From Cobetia marina (GTDB lineage Bacteria; Pseudomonadota; Gammaproteobacteria; Pseudomonadales; Halomonadaceae), in assembly GCF_001720485.1 (NCBI RefSeq), contig NZ_CP017114.1:3224001-3288000 (forward strand): a stretch of 64,000 nt of DNA, written 5' to 3'. Below the pieces are notes generated by a model. The model had not been told where the DNA came from. It saw only the letters and a program-made list of their open reading frames with translations, and did not search any database. This document shows, piece by piece, positions 44,440-55,496 of the stretch; positions within the stretch are counted from its first letter, which is position 1, and every line of letters begins with the position of its first letter. The position numbers were made by a program, and so were the translations under genes.

Positions 44440-45690
44440 ATGACAACCGACATGGCGACGATCAGAACTGCCAAGAAAGACAAGAAGAAGGCGGGCATAG
44501 AAACCTGGCAATGGACAGGCAAGAATTCGCGCGGTGAAAATGTCAAGGGCGAATTGATGTCCGCCAATGTCGATCAGGTGAAGAATACGCTGGCTGGCCA
44601 AGGTATCGTCGTCAAGCGTTTACGTAAGAAATCCGCCCTGTTCGGTGGCAGCAAGAGAGTCAGCGGCAAGGACGTCACCATGTTTGCTCGACAGATGGCG
44701 ACGATGATTCGCGCCGGCGTCCCCGTTCTGCAAGCCTTCGGTATTGTCGCCGAGAGCATGAAAAGCCCGGGCATGCGCCACCTGGTGGAAGATCTGATGA
44801 ACCAGGTCGGCGCGGGCGCCAGCTTCTCGGAAGCGCTGCGCAAGCACCCACAACATTTCGATAATCTATTTACCAACCTGGTTGCCGCTGGCGAACAGGC
44901 CGGTGCCCTCGACAAGATGCTGGACCGCGTCGCGACTTACAAAGAGAAGATCGATTCCTTGAAAGCGCGTGTAAAAAAGGCGCTGTATTACCCTGCGGCC
45001 GTCATATGCGTAGGGTTTGGGGTCACCGCCATACTATTGATCAAGGTTGTCCCTCAATTCGAAACCTTATTCAATGGATTTGGAGCTGAGTTACCCGCTT
45101 TCACTCAACTGACCATCACCATGTCCGAGTACGCGCAGGCTTATTGGTATATTGGTCTTGGCGCGGTAGTACTAGCTGCTTTTCTTATCGCCCAGGGTAT
45201 GAAGCGATCGGACAAGTTCGCCTATGCCATGCACCGCTTCATGCTGAAAGTACCAGTGCTGGGTGACATACTTGACAAGTCTTCGGTAGCACGATATTCA
45301 CGCACCCTCGCCACCACCTTTCAGGCTGGCGTACCCTTGATAGAATCTCTAGATACTGCTGCCGGCGCGACGGGCAGCAAGGTCTATGAGCGCGCTATCG
45401 CCCAGATCAAGGAAGATGTCTCCACAGGCCAGCAGCTCAACTTCGCCATGCGTAACACCCAGCTATTTCCCACACTGGCAGTTCAGATGGTGGCTATAGG
45501 GGAAGAGTCAGGTGCCTTGGATGCCATGCTCAACAAGGTCGCCGACTTCTATGAAGAAGATGTCGACAACAAGGTCGATGCCCTGACCTCGCTACTGGAA
45601 CCCTTGATCATCGTGGTATTGGGTACCTTGGTCGGTGGCTTGGTAGTTTCCATGTACCTACCAATATTCGAAATGGGTAATGTAATCTAG
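44440..45690 (+). CDS. pilC: Type IV pilus inner-membrane platform protein PilC
   Basis: A 416-residue GspF-family protein with two homologous T2SSF domains. The first is FARQMATMIRAGVPVLQAFGIVAESM, at about residues 80-105; the second is YSRTLATTFQAGVPLIESLDTAAGAT, at about 287-312. Three long TM segments lie near 180, 230 and 390. The start could also be the ATG four codons later; the RBS does not decide. A 233-base gap separates it from pilB, unusual for this tightly linked pair, and holds no recognised feature. Confidence 0.95.
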   Translation: MTTDMATIRTAKKDKKKAGIETWQWTGKNSRGENVKGELMSANVDQVKNTLAGQGIVVKRLRKKSALFGGSKRVSGKDVTMFARQMATMIRAGVPVLQAFGIVAESMKSPGMRHLVEDLMNQVGAGASFSEALRKHPQHFDNLFTNLVAAGEQAGALDKMLDRVATYKEKIDSLKARVKKALYYPAAVICVGFGVTAILLIKVVPQFETLFNGFGAELPAFTQLTITMSEYAQAYWYIGLGAVVLAAFLIAQGMKRSDKFAYAMHRFMLKVPVLGDILDKSSVARYSRTLATTFQAGVPLIESLDTAAGATGSKVYERAIAQIKEDVSTGQQLNFAMRNTQLFPTLAVQMVAIGEESGALDAMLNKVADFYEEDVDNKVDALTSLLEPLIIVVLGTLVGGLVVSMYLPIFEMGNVI

Positions 45691-45720
45691 ACTGCCTTTC
45701 CGCCTTGCCTTTTATTACAC

Positions 45721-45751
45721 GCGGCCGCGACACCCGAAGGGGCGCGGCCGC
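45721..45751 (+). terminator. Hairpin between pilC and pilD
   Basis: GCGGCCGCG (45721-45729) pairs with CGCGGCCGC (45743-45751), each containing a NotI palindrome. There is no T-run. It may reduce transcription into pilD or shield the pilBC message. Confidence 0.45.
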
Positions 45752-45788
45752 CTCACTTCCAGTCCAGCTCTTCTGACAAGGATGTTCC

Positions 45789-46649
45789 GTGGATTCTCTC
45801 GCCTCCCTCTCCCCTGCTCTTCAGGCCTGCCTCGCGGGGATTTTCGGCCTGTTGATCGGCAGTTTTCTGAATGTAGTGATCACACGCCTGCCGGTGATGA
45901 TGATGCGTCAGTGGCGTGCAGAAGCACGTGAAGCGCTGGAACTGGAGCCGGAAGCGTCGCCACGCTTCAATCTGTTGGTGCCTGCCTCACGCTGCCCTGG
46001 CTGCGACACCCCAATCAAATGGCATGACAATCTCCCTGTCATCGGCTGGCTGAAACGCCGCGGCCGCTGCGCGAGCTGCAATACCCGTATCAGTGCACAG
46101 TATCCACTGGTGGAGCTCGCCGGTGGCGCGCTCGGCGCTTCCATCGCGTTGATCTACGGCCTGGAAGCACAGAGCCTGTGGATCTTCGGCGCCTGTCTGA
46201 CACTGCTGGTGTTGTCAGTGATCGATTTCCGCACCCAGCTGTTGCCTGATGCCATCACGCTACCGTTGCTGTGGGCCGGTCTCGCCTACCAACTGCTTTT
46301 CCAGCCATTGATGCTGCCCAGTGCCGTGATTGGTGCCATGGCCGGCTATCTGGTGCTGTGGAGCTTCTACTGGCTGTTCAAGCTGGTGACTGGCAAGGAA
46401 GGCATGGGCTATGGCGATTTCAAGCTGTTGGCGGCACTGGGCGCCTGGCTGGGCTGGCAGTGGTTGCCACTGCTGTTGATCCTCTCTGCGGGACTCGGCG
46501 CAGTACTCGGCATCCTGTTGCAACTGCTGGTGCCGCGCCTGCGGGGAGCCCCCATGCCATTCGGCCCTTATCTGGCCGTGGCAGGCTGGATTGCGCTATT
46601 GTTCGGCACCCCGCTAATGAGCCTCTACCTCAGCGTGATAGGTGCCTGA
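45789..46649 (+). CDS. pilD: Prepilin peptidase/N-methyltransferase PilD
   Basis: A 286-residue polytopic aspartic protease. The N-terminal cytoplasmic zinc domain has two CxxC pairs (RCPGCDTPIKW and RCASCNTRIS). Catalytic Asp residues are in VIDFRTQLLPD and GMGYGDFKLLAALGAW (GxGD). It cleaves the pilin leader and methylates the new N-terminus. The start is placed at GTG 45789. Its stop overlaps the coaE ATG (TGATG). Confidence 0.95.
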   Translation: MDSLASLSPALQACLAGIFGLLIGSFLNVVITRLPVMMMRQWRAEAREALELEPEASPRFNLLVPASRCPGCDTPIKWHDNLPVIGWLKRRGRCASCNTRISAQYPLVELAGGALGASIALIYGLEAQSLWIFGACLTLLVLSVIDFRTQLLPDAITLPLLWAGLAYQLLFQPLMLPSAVIGAMAGYLVLWSFYWLFKLVTGKEGMGYGDFKLLAALGAWLGWQWLPLLLILSAGLGAVLGILLQLLVPRLRGAPMPFGPYLAVAGWIALLFGTPLMSLYLSVIGA

Positions 46650-47296
46650 TGACGACTGCGTTCAATCAAGGCCCCATCATCGGGGTGACGGGCGGTATCG
46701 GAAGCGGAAAATCCAGTGTGGCACGGATGTTCGGAGAGCTCGGCATCCAGTGGGTGGACGCCGATGATGTCGCGCGCGAGATCGTGCGTCCCGGCGAAAC
46801 CGCACTGGCCGAGATCATCGTCCACTTCGGCGAGTCGATCGTCACGGCGCAGGGCGAGCTTGATCGCGCCGCGCTGCGCGAGCGGATCTTTGCTGCCCCC
46901 GAGGAGCGTCAATGGCTGGAGCGCTGCACCCATCCGCGCATCCGGGAGCGGATCGTGCAACACCTGGCGGCCATGACCAGCCCCTACCGCCTGCTGGTCT
47001 CTCCCCTGCTGTTCGAGTCCGGCCAGGACAGCCTCGTCTCACGCACCCTGGTGGTGGATGTCAGCCAGGATGTTCAGCTGGCGCGCACGCTGAGCCGCGA
47101 TGGTGTCAGCGAAGCGCAGGTACGCGCCATCCTCGCGGCACAGCTGTCACGCGAGACACGACTGGCCAAGGCCGACGATGTCATCGACAATAACGGCAAT
47201 CAGGCGAGCTTGCGTGAGCAGGTCGCGGCCTTGGATGTCCGCTATCGCTCGCTGGCCGCCTCCAATGCATCATTTCAGGAGCTTCCCGATGTCTGA
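46649..47296 (+). CDS. coaE: Dephospho-CoA kinase
   Basis: A 215-residue enzyme for the last step of CoA synthesis. P-loop [17 protein letters not shown] is at residues 11-27, with [12 protein letters not shown], the lid region HPRIRERI and LLFESG typical of CoaE. The frame is open far upstream through pilD, but the ATG at 46649 overlapping the pilD stop gives the normal length. Linked pilD-coaE-yacG is a widespread gammaproteobacterial order. Confidence 0.95.
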   Translation: MTTAFNQGPIIGVTGGIGSGKSSVARMFGELGIQWVDADDVAREIVRPGETALAEIIVHFGESIVTAQGELDRAALRERIFAAPEERQWLERCTHPRIRERIVQHLAAMTSPYRLLVSPLLFESGQDSLVSRTLVVDVSQDVQLARTLSRDGVSEAQVRAILAAQLSRETRLAKADDVIDNNGNQASLREQVAALDVRYRSLAASNASFQELPDV

Positions 47297-47534
47297 CTCC
47301 GCGTCCTCACAGCCCCATAAGGCGCCCTTGTCCGTTGCCTGCCCGCAATGTCGAACCCCCGTGGCATGGAGCGCCGCCAGCGAATATCGTCCCTTCTGCA
47401 GCAAGCGCTGCCAGCTACTGGACCTCGGCGCCTGGGCTGATGAGTCCCACAGCATCGCCGGCGAGCCGGCCATGGATGAGACCAGCATCGACGAGATGGT
47501 GGCACGCATGGAGCGCGACATGAATCAGCAGTAG
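47289..47534 (+). CDS. yacG: DNA gyrase inhibitor YacG, zinc protein
   Basis: An 81-residue protein with a zinc-binding site C18-x2-C21 and C37-x3-C41 (CPQC, FCSKRC) followed by [10 protein letters not shown], the YacG signature. Members bind GyrB and block gyrase activity. The start overlaps the coaE 3' end by 8 bases. A bidirectional terminator follows. Confidence 0.93.
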   Translation: MSDSASSQPHKAPLSVACPQCRTPVAWSAASEYRPFCSKRCQLLDLGAWADESHSIAGEPAMDETSIDEMVARMERDMNQQ

Positions 47535-47593
47535 CGCTCGAGAGAGCCCTGCTGGTTCAGACTGGCTCAAGCTCGACGCTCAAGATGCTCGCC

Positions 47594-47631
47594 AAAAAAA
47601 GACCCTCGAGGCTGGCCTCGAGGGTCTTTTT
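47594..47631. terminator. Bidirectional rho-independent terminator
   Basis: A 12-bp perfect stem (47601-47612 with 47615-47626) is flanked by A7 on the left and T5 on the right. It ends the pil-coaE-yacG transcript and the convergent mutT-thiE gene. Confidence 0.93.
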
Positions 47632-47662
47632 CGTTCAGGCAACTGACATCAACGCGCGATCA

Positions 47663-48616
47663 TCACTTCCAGAAGTCACGAATCGATGCGATACCCTGGG
47701 CGCCGACGGCGCGCGCATGGTCACTGTCGTAGCGCGACATGCCCCCAAGGGCATAGACCGGCATGCAGGCCTGCTCGACCAGCTCCTGGAAGTCATGCCA
47801 CCCCAGTGGCGCACGCTCAGGATGGGAAGGCGTGACACGCAGCGGTGAAAGGCTGACGAAATCACAGGTCACCCGTCCCGCCTGATCCAGCTGCGCCTGG
47901 TCATGCGTTGAGGCGGACAACCACTTGTTGGCTGCGATCGGACGCTCGCCCTTCTCTGCCAGCTCCGCCAGACGCACGCTGGTCAGGTGGATACCGTCCG
48001 CGTCGACCTTGTCGAGCATGGAAGGCTCGGCATTGAGCAACAGACGCGCACCACGTGCATGACAGATCGCCAGCGCCTTCTCGGCCCGGGCAATGTACGC
48101 CGCCTCATCGAGTTCCTTGGCACGTAGCTGTACCAGGCGCACGCCATCTTCATCCAATGCACGGATCAAGCGTGTCTCGAAGATTCCCTCATCAGCCTCT
48201 TCCGGCGTGATCAGATACTCGCGTGGCAGCGAGACCGCGCGCAGAATCGGCAGATTCGCAGCCGGGAAGGCGTATTTGTAAAGGTCCTCGATCTCGACCC
48301 AACGCACTGCCTGCCCTTCGCGGCCAAAGGGCTCGCCATTGAACTGACGCGTTTCCCACACATCCAGCAGGATATGCTTGTCCGGGTATTCGTGATGAAT
48401 GCGGATCAGCGGCTGAGCACGCGTGATCTCGACCCCCAGCTCTTCGCACAGCTCACGCTTGAGCGCTTCCAGACCGGTTTCGTAGGGCGCCAGCTTGCCA
48501 CCCGGAAACTCCCATAAGCCGCCCTGATCCACCGTCGAGGGACGGCGTGCAATCAGGACCTGGCCCTGTTCGTTTAAGATGGCGGCAGCCGCCACGTGAA
48601 CCCTTCGCTTCGGCAT
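47663..48616 (-). CDS. mutT: Nudix hydrolase (MutT) fused to thiamine-phosphate-synthase-like domain
   Basis: A 317-residue protein starting at 48616. Residues 1-130 are MutT, with the Nudix box GGKLAPYETGLEALKREL followed by CEELGV; it hydrolyses 8-oxo-dGTP to prevent transversions. Residues about 145-317 resemble TMP synthase/TenI (VRLVQLRAKELD, GARLLLNAEPSML, GIHLTS, PVYALGGMS). This fusion is widespread next to argJ and secA in gammaproteobacteria. Whether the C-terminal half retains thiamine-phosphate synthase activity is unclear. Confidence 0.92.
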   Translation of the reverse strand: MPKRRVHVAAAAILNEQGQVLIARRPSTVDQGGLWEFPGGKLAPYETGLEALKRELCEELGVEITRAQPLIRIHHEYPDKHILLDVWETRQFNGEPFGREGQAVRWVEIEDLYKYAFPAANLPILRAVSLPREYLITPEEADEGIFETRLIRALDEDGVRLVQLRAKELDEAAYIARAEKALAICHARGARLLLNAEPSMLDKVDADGIHLTSVRLAELAEKGERPIAANKWLSASTHDQAQLDQAGRVTCDFVSLSPLRVTPSHPERAPLGWHDFQELVEQACMPVYALGGMSRYDSDHARAVGAQGIASIRDFWK

Positions 48617-48724
48617 GATGCCTGTACCTTTGACTCGCGTTGTACATCCGACTCCACCCTGATGAGGCGAAGCCTGCGGGAGATGTTGCATTACCGTTTC
48701 AGCGTAAGCCTCTGCCCTCAGGCA

Positions 48725-49948
48725 TCAGCTACGATAATCGGCATTGATCGAGACGTAATCGTGGGACAGATCCGATGTCCAGATACGCGCCTTCTGCTGG
48801 CCACGCCCCAGGCGGATACCGATCACCAGCTCTTCCTCGGCCATGGCAGCACTGCCGGCAGCCTCGGTATAGCTGGCGGCTCGTCCGCCCTGCTCGACGA
48901 TGCTCACGCCGTTGAGCGTGATCGCAACGCCGTCAACCTCAAGATTCTCCAACGGCGCCCGTCCGACGGCCGCCAGAATTCGTCCCCAGTTGGCATCACT
49001 GGCGTAGAGAGCCGTCTTGACCAGTGGCGAGTGAGCCACGGTGAAGCCGACCGCACGCGCCTCTTCCACGGAGCGCGCTTCCTCCACCTCGAGGGTGACG
49101 AACTTGGTCGCCCCTTCACCATCACGGATGATGGCCTGCGCCAGCTCGAGCATGACGTCGGCCAGCGCAGCCTCGAAGGCGACCAGATCCTCACCCTCGA
49201 CCCGAGCGGCCCTGGCCGTGACAGCCAGCATGCACGCATCATTGGTCGAGGTATCGGAATCCACCGTGATGCTGTTGAAGCTTCTGACCACGACCCGGCG
49301 CAGCATCTCATCCAGCGCAGACTGATCGATGGCGAGATCCGCGTCAGTGGCCACGAAGCCCAGCATGGTCGCCATGTTGGGGCAGATCATGCCAGAGCCC
49401 TTGGAAACCCCGGCAATGGTGACACACTCGCCATTGGCCAGCGTCACGCTACGCCAGCTGCCCTTGGGCCGGGTATCGGTGGTCATGATGCCGTGTGCCG
49501 CGTCGGACCAATTCCCCTTGCCCAATGCCGCGAAGGCCGTCGGCAGTGCGCCGGTCAGACGATCCATCGGCAAGGGCTCACCGATCACGCCGGTGGAGAA
49601 CGGCAGAACGGCCTGTGCATCACAACCCGCGACATCGGCCAGGAACTCACAGGTAGCAAGCGCGTCTGTCATGCCCTGCTCACCTGTCCCCGCGTTGGCG
49701 TTGCCGGTGTTGATCACCAGATAGCGCGGCCCATCGATCTCGGCCTTGAGATGTCGACGCGCGACATGCACCGGTGCCGCACAGAAGGCATTGCGCGTGA
49801 AGGTCCCCGCGAGACGCGATCCTGCATCGAGCGCCATGATCACCAGATCACGTCGCCCCGGCTTCTTGATACCGGCTTCAGCAACCCCGATCTGCAGGCC
49901 GGAAATTTCCGGCATGTCTGCGGGGAAAGTGGAAGGCCCTACCGCCAT
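48725..49948 (-). CDS. argJ: Bifunctional ornithine acetyltransferase/N-acetylglutamate synthase
   Basis: A 407-residue precursor that self-cleaves at the Thr of KGSGMICPNMATMLGF (about residue 190) into alpha and beta chains, the new N-terminal Thr being the catalytic nucleophile. YLVINTGNANAGTG and the C-terminal YVSINADYRS are typical. It recycles the acetyl group in arginine synthesis. It lies between secA and mutT on the same strand. Expression may come from read-through of secA; I saw no terminator in the 116-base gap. Confidence 0.95.
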   Translation of the reverse strand: MAVGPSTFPADMPEISGLQIGVAEAGIKKPGRRDLVIMALDAGSRLAGTFTRNAFCAAPVHVARRHLKAEIDGPRYLVINTGNANAGTGEQGMTDALATCEFLADVAGCDAQAVLPFSTGVIGEPLPMDRLTGALPTAFAALGKGNWSDAAHGIMTTDTRPKGSWRSVTLANGECVTIAGVSKGSGMICPNMATMLGFVATDADLAIDQSALDEMLRRVVVRSFNSITVDSDTSTNDACMLAVTARAARVEGEDLVAFEAALADVMLELAQAIIRDGEGATKFVTLEVEEARSVEEARAVGFTVAHSPLVKTALYASDANWGRILAAVGRAPLENLEVDGVAITLNGVSIVEQGGRAASYTEAAGSAAMAEEELVIGIRLGRGQQKARIWTSDLSHDYVSINADYRS

Positions 49949-50064
49949 CGTTCACGTCTCCAGTCGCGTTGTCCTGTCACTACACGGCATCGCGGGACAG
50001 ACGGTGCTGCTCCGCGATGCATTCGATACTCAGTACTGAAAAGCTATGCTCAACGCTGAAAATC

Positions 50065-52830
<2,766 letters not shown>

Positions 52831-52836
52831 CTATCC

Positions 52837-52991
52837 CTGTCCGTGCCCGGTGAGCACGCCTTCTAGAATCTTGAGATATACGCGTGCGCTTCACGCGCCA
52901 GAAGCATCCCGCAGATGGCAACTGGCAAACGGCACACGCGAAAAGGAAACGACATCACCATCACCGGCGCCGAGGGCCAGGTGACGGACAG
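52837..52991 (-). promoter_or_regulatory. Candidate long-range hairpin masking the secA ribosome-binding site
   Basis: In the minus-strand transcript, CUGUCCGU (52991-52984), starting 6 bases after the small ORF stop, is perfectly complementary to ACGGACAG (52844-52837). The latter's final AG are the first two bases of the secA SD AGGGA. A U-G pair can extend it by one. The intervening region has its own CGCGTG/CACGCG stem (52881-52897). This is the geometry used by secM-secA in E. coli. Inference from base pairing only. Confidence 0.5.
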
Positions 52992-52997
52992 ATTCTC

Positions 52998-53378
52998 TCA
53001 GGACACCAGAGGTGGTGCGCGCGGGGACATGGCATTCGCCAATCCGCGCAGCAGTACGCGAGCACAGGAGACAAAGCGTCGTTGACGCGAAAGATTGGGA
53101 CTTCTCTGAGCACCGGGACGGATGAGTCGGCGCAGTGAACGCAGGCTCTGACGGCGGCTCTCGGCGCGAATCACGCCCGGCGCCAGCAATTGGATGCTGG
53201 CCAGGGTCAGATTGACGCGCTCGACCTGCGCGGCGCTCAAGCCAGCGGGGAACAGACAGCTGATCAGCAGGCCAGCCAGCAGCCAGCGCGGTGCCGTGCG
53301 CACCGACCAGCGACGCGCGCTGCCGCTACCGGAAGCCGGCAACGGTCTCGAGCGTGCTATGGCGTCGTCATGGCTCAT
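52998..53378 (-). CDS. Small exported protein upstream of secA, candidate arrest peptide (SecM-like position)
   Basis: A 126-residue ORF starting at 53378 with AGGAG 12 bases upstream, 62 bases from divergent dciA. Residues 27-48 form a signal peptide (RWLLAGLLISCLFPAGLSAA); LISC could also be a lipobox. The rest is Arg/Ser/Leu rich with no folded-domain look. It ends S-P-R-A-P-P-L-V-S. RAPP (residues 120-123) is the stalling core of ApdP-type arrest peptides, and SecM stalls at a near-terminal RAGP. The gene sits 167 bases upstream of secA on the same strand, where secM sits in enterobacteria. Similarity outside the motif is not evident. It is not the M23 peptidase found here in pseudomonads. 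Confidence 0.6.
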   Translation of the reverse strand: MSHDDAIARSRPLPASGSGSARRWSVRTAPRWLLAGLLISCLFPAGLSAAQVERVNLTLASIQLLAPGVIRAESRRQSLRSLRRLIRPGAQRSPNLSRQRRFVSCARVLLRGLANAMSPRAPPLVS

Positions 53379-53440
53379 GCTGTTGCCGGACTCCTGCTCA
53401 TGATAGATTGCCGGAAACCACTGAACCGGCATGCAAGCCC

Positions 53441-53923
53441 ATGAGTATAAAGGCTAAGCGTTTCCGCGCCCAGCCCGCGGCGCGCCTCTTGAACGGCAAG
53501 GGCCAGCTTGGCAACGTCATGCGCCAGGCGCGAATGCTGGAGCAGGCCCAGTGGCATCTGCGTGAGGCCCTGCCCACGGACATGCAGGAGCAGGTCTTCG
53601 TCGGGGGCTATCACGAAGGAACCCTGACACTGATCACCAATCGTGCCTCCTGGCTGACCTGGCTACGTTATGAGCAGCGCAGGCTGATCAGCGTCCTGCG
53701 CGAGATCCCCGAGCTTGCCGCACTCACGCGCCTCAACTTCAAGGTCCGCCCCGTTCGTCCTGTCTTCGTACCGGCTCAACAGCCCAGGCATCTCCCTGCT
53801 GCGGCAGCGGAGCATCTGTTGGACTGTGCCTCCCACACCCGGGATGAACACCTGCGCCGCTCGCTTGAGCGTCTGGCAGCACATGCTGATGATCTGCAGG
53901 ACACCCCGTCTGGCGACGATTGA
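53441..53923 (+). CDS. dciA: DciA/DUF721 family protein
   Basis: A 160-residue protein. The N-terminal DUF721/KH-like domain is clear (LGNVMRQARMLEQAQWHLREALP, LTLITNRASWLTWLRYEQRRLI). DciA loads the replicative helicase DnaB in bacteria lacking DnaC. The C-terminal part is polar and probably disordered. The ATG at 53441 starts the domain properly. It is divergent from the small ORF upstream of secA and convergent with lpxC, an order shared with pseudomonads and other gammaproteobacteria. Confidence 0.88.
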   Translation: MSIKAKRFRAQPAARLLNGKGQLGNVMRQARMLEQAQWHLREALPTDMQEQVFVGGYHEGTLTLITNRASWLTWLRYEQRRLISVLREIPELAALTRLNFKVRPVRPVFVPAQQPRHLPAAAAEHLLDCASHTRDEHLRRSLERLAAHADDLQDTPSGDD

Positions 53924-53989
53924 TGGTGGTGCGACATCCCTCTCTCTTGCGGGCGACCGTCGCGCCGGCGCTATTTCATGAAGACAAAC

Positions 53990-54019
53990 AAGCGCGCCGC
54001 CCATGAGGGCGGCGCGCTT
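53990..54019. terminator. Hairpin between convergent dciA and lpxC
   Basis: A 13-bp perfect stem (53990-54002 with 54007-54019) with an ATGA loop. On the minus strand it is followed by TGTTTGTCTT, giving a plausible lpxC terminator. The plus-strand side is weaker (GTGATCGTTT). Confidence 0.75.
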
Positions 54020-54126
54020 GTGATCGTTTCCATGCTTCGGCTGGCAAGGACCGAAGTCTGACATCAGGCTGGACGGGCTAGGTCACAGTCAACTTTCTTC
54101 AGGTCGTGCTTGTCACCATCTCGTGA

Positions 54127-55038
54127 TCAGACGGCAAGTGCCGGTGAGGCGTAGGAAATCGGCATCGCTTCGGCATTGTCGAAGGTCACGATCTCGTAGC
54201 TGTCTGCATTCTCGAGCAGGGCACGGCACAGCAGGTTGTTCAGGCCGTGGCCTGACTTGTAGCCACGGAATTCCCCGATCAGGCTGTGGCCCAGCTGATA
54301 CAGGTCGCCGATGGCATCCAGCACCTTGTGCTTGACGAACTCATCGTCATAACGCAGACCTTCGTCGTTGAGGATGCGGTAATCATCCACCACGATGGCG
54401 TTGTCGAGGCTGCCGCCCAGCGCGAGGTTCTGGGAGCGCAGGAATTCAAGATCACGCATGAAACCGAAAGTACGAGCGCGAGACACTTCCTTGACGAAGG
54501 AGGTCGTGGAGAAGTCGACCGTGGTGGTCTGCTTCTGCTGCTCGAACACCGGGTGATCGAAGTCGATGGTGAAGGACACCTTGAAGCCGTTGTGCGGCAG
54601 GAAGGTCGCGACCTTGTCGCCATCACGCACTTCGATCTCGCGCTTGATGCGGATGAACTTCTTGAGCGCGGACTGCTCCTGGATACCAGCGGACTGGATA
54701 AGGAAGACGAACGGACCGGCGCTGCCGTCCATGATCGGCACTTCCTGCGCGGAGAGCTCGACGAAGCAGTTGTCGATCCCGAGACCGGCGAAGGCGGACA
54801 TCAGGTGCTCGACAGTCATCACCTTGTCCTGACCGTTGGAAACGGCAGTACACATGGTGGTGTCACGCACCCCCGTGGCATCGGCACGGATGTGTGCATG
54901 CGGCTCGAGGTCGGTACGCACGAAGACGATACCCGTGTTGACCGGAGCCGGGCGCAGGGTCAGATAGACCTTGTCACCGGAGTGCAGACCAACGCCTGTT
55001 GCGCGGATCGTATTCTGAAGCGTTTTTTGTCGAATCAT
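54127..55038 (-). CDS. lpxC: UDP-3-O-acyl-N-acetylglucosamine deacetylase
   Basis: A 303-residue zinc enzyme for the committed step of lipid A synthesis. Zinc and catalytic residues are visible: [17 protein letters not shown] (His near 79), and [21 protein letters not shown] with the second His/Asp set, then [23 protein letters not shown] is also typical. The last residues, SPALAV, form the C-terminal region that FtsH recognises in E. coli. It is preceded by its own sigma-70-like promoter and follows ftsZ. Confidence 0.96.
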   Translation of the reverse strand: MIRQKTLQNTIRATGVGLHSGDKVYLTLRPAPVNTGIVFVRTDLEPHAHIRADATGVRDTTMCTAVSNGQDKVMTVEHLMSAFAGLGIDNCFVELSAQEVPIMDGSAGPFVFLIQSAGIQEQSALKKFIRIKREIEVRDGDKVATFLPHNGFKVSFTIDFDHPVFEQQKQTTTVDFSTTSFVKEVSRARTFGFMRDLEFLRSQNLALGGSLDNAIVVDDYRILNDEGLRYDDEFVKHKVLDAIGDLYQLGHSLIGEFRGYKSGHGLNNLLCRALLENADSYEIVTFDNAEAMPISYASPALAV

Positions 55039-55077
55039 AGGAGATAGCCAGTCAGCCTGAATTTGGAAACAGTGTTC

Positions 55078-55106
55078 ATGATAACAGCAAAGCAGGTATT
55101 CAACAA
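55078..55106 (-). promoter_or_regulatory. Sigma-70-like promoter for lpxC
   Basis: On the minus strand TTGTTG (55106-55101) and TATCAT (55083-55078) are separated by exactly 17 bases, about 40 bases upstream of the lpxC ATG. Each hexamer matches consensus at four of six positions. Confidence 0.55.
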
Positions 55107-55386
55107 ATTGTCACCTACCGCTGATAGGGAAATTCAACATTGCCACGGGGGCACCATTCAACCCTTCAAGACGCTGACTGGAGCCATGTTGACTATGAAC
55201 GCGCAAACCCAAAACAGTTCTCACTCTCAGCGACATCAATCGATAATCAATGTGCAAGAACTGTCAGGTTCCTCCCTCTCTTACGCAGGCAACCGCCGTG
55301 GCGGATGCATGCCTTTCCTCTTCAGCCTGACTGTCATGCCCTCCATCTGAATCGCCTGGAATGCCTTTTCGCGCCTCCCAGAACGA

Positions 55387-55420
55387 CTTCACCCACCCGG
55401 GTCGCCCCGGGTGGGTGAAG
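55387..55420 (-). terminator. 15-bp perfect hairpin after ftsZ
   Basis: A 15-bp perfect stem (55387-55401 with 55406-55420) with a TCGC/GCGA loop lies 77 bases beyond the ftsZ stop. There is no good T-run on either strand, but the stem strength and position suggest the 3' end of the division-cluster mRNA. Confidence 0.6.
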
Positions 55421-55496
55421 AAAGGCAAAGCGCCTCTATCTGACCGCGCTGTCACCAGAAGATGTCATGGACACCCTGTCGACGTGCGCTTACCTT

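Larger units (their letters stand above)
55039..55496. other. ftsZ-lpxC intergenic region
   Basis: A 458-base gap without a gene. It holds a strong hairpin just after ftsZ (55387-55420) and a promoter candidate for lpxC (55078-55106, minus). The middle part (about 55140-55380) shows no further feature I can support. Confidence 0.6.

Noticed and set aside
48596..50059. 487-codon plus-strand frame opposite argJ
   Set aside because: Antisense to a fully conserved argJ; Arg/His/Gly-rich translation typical of a shadow frame.
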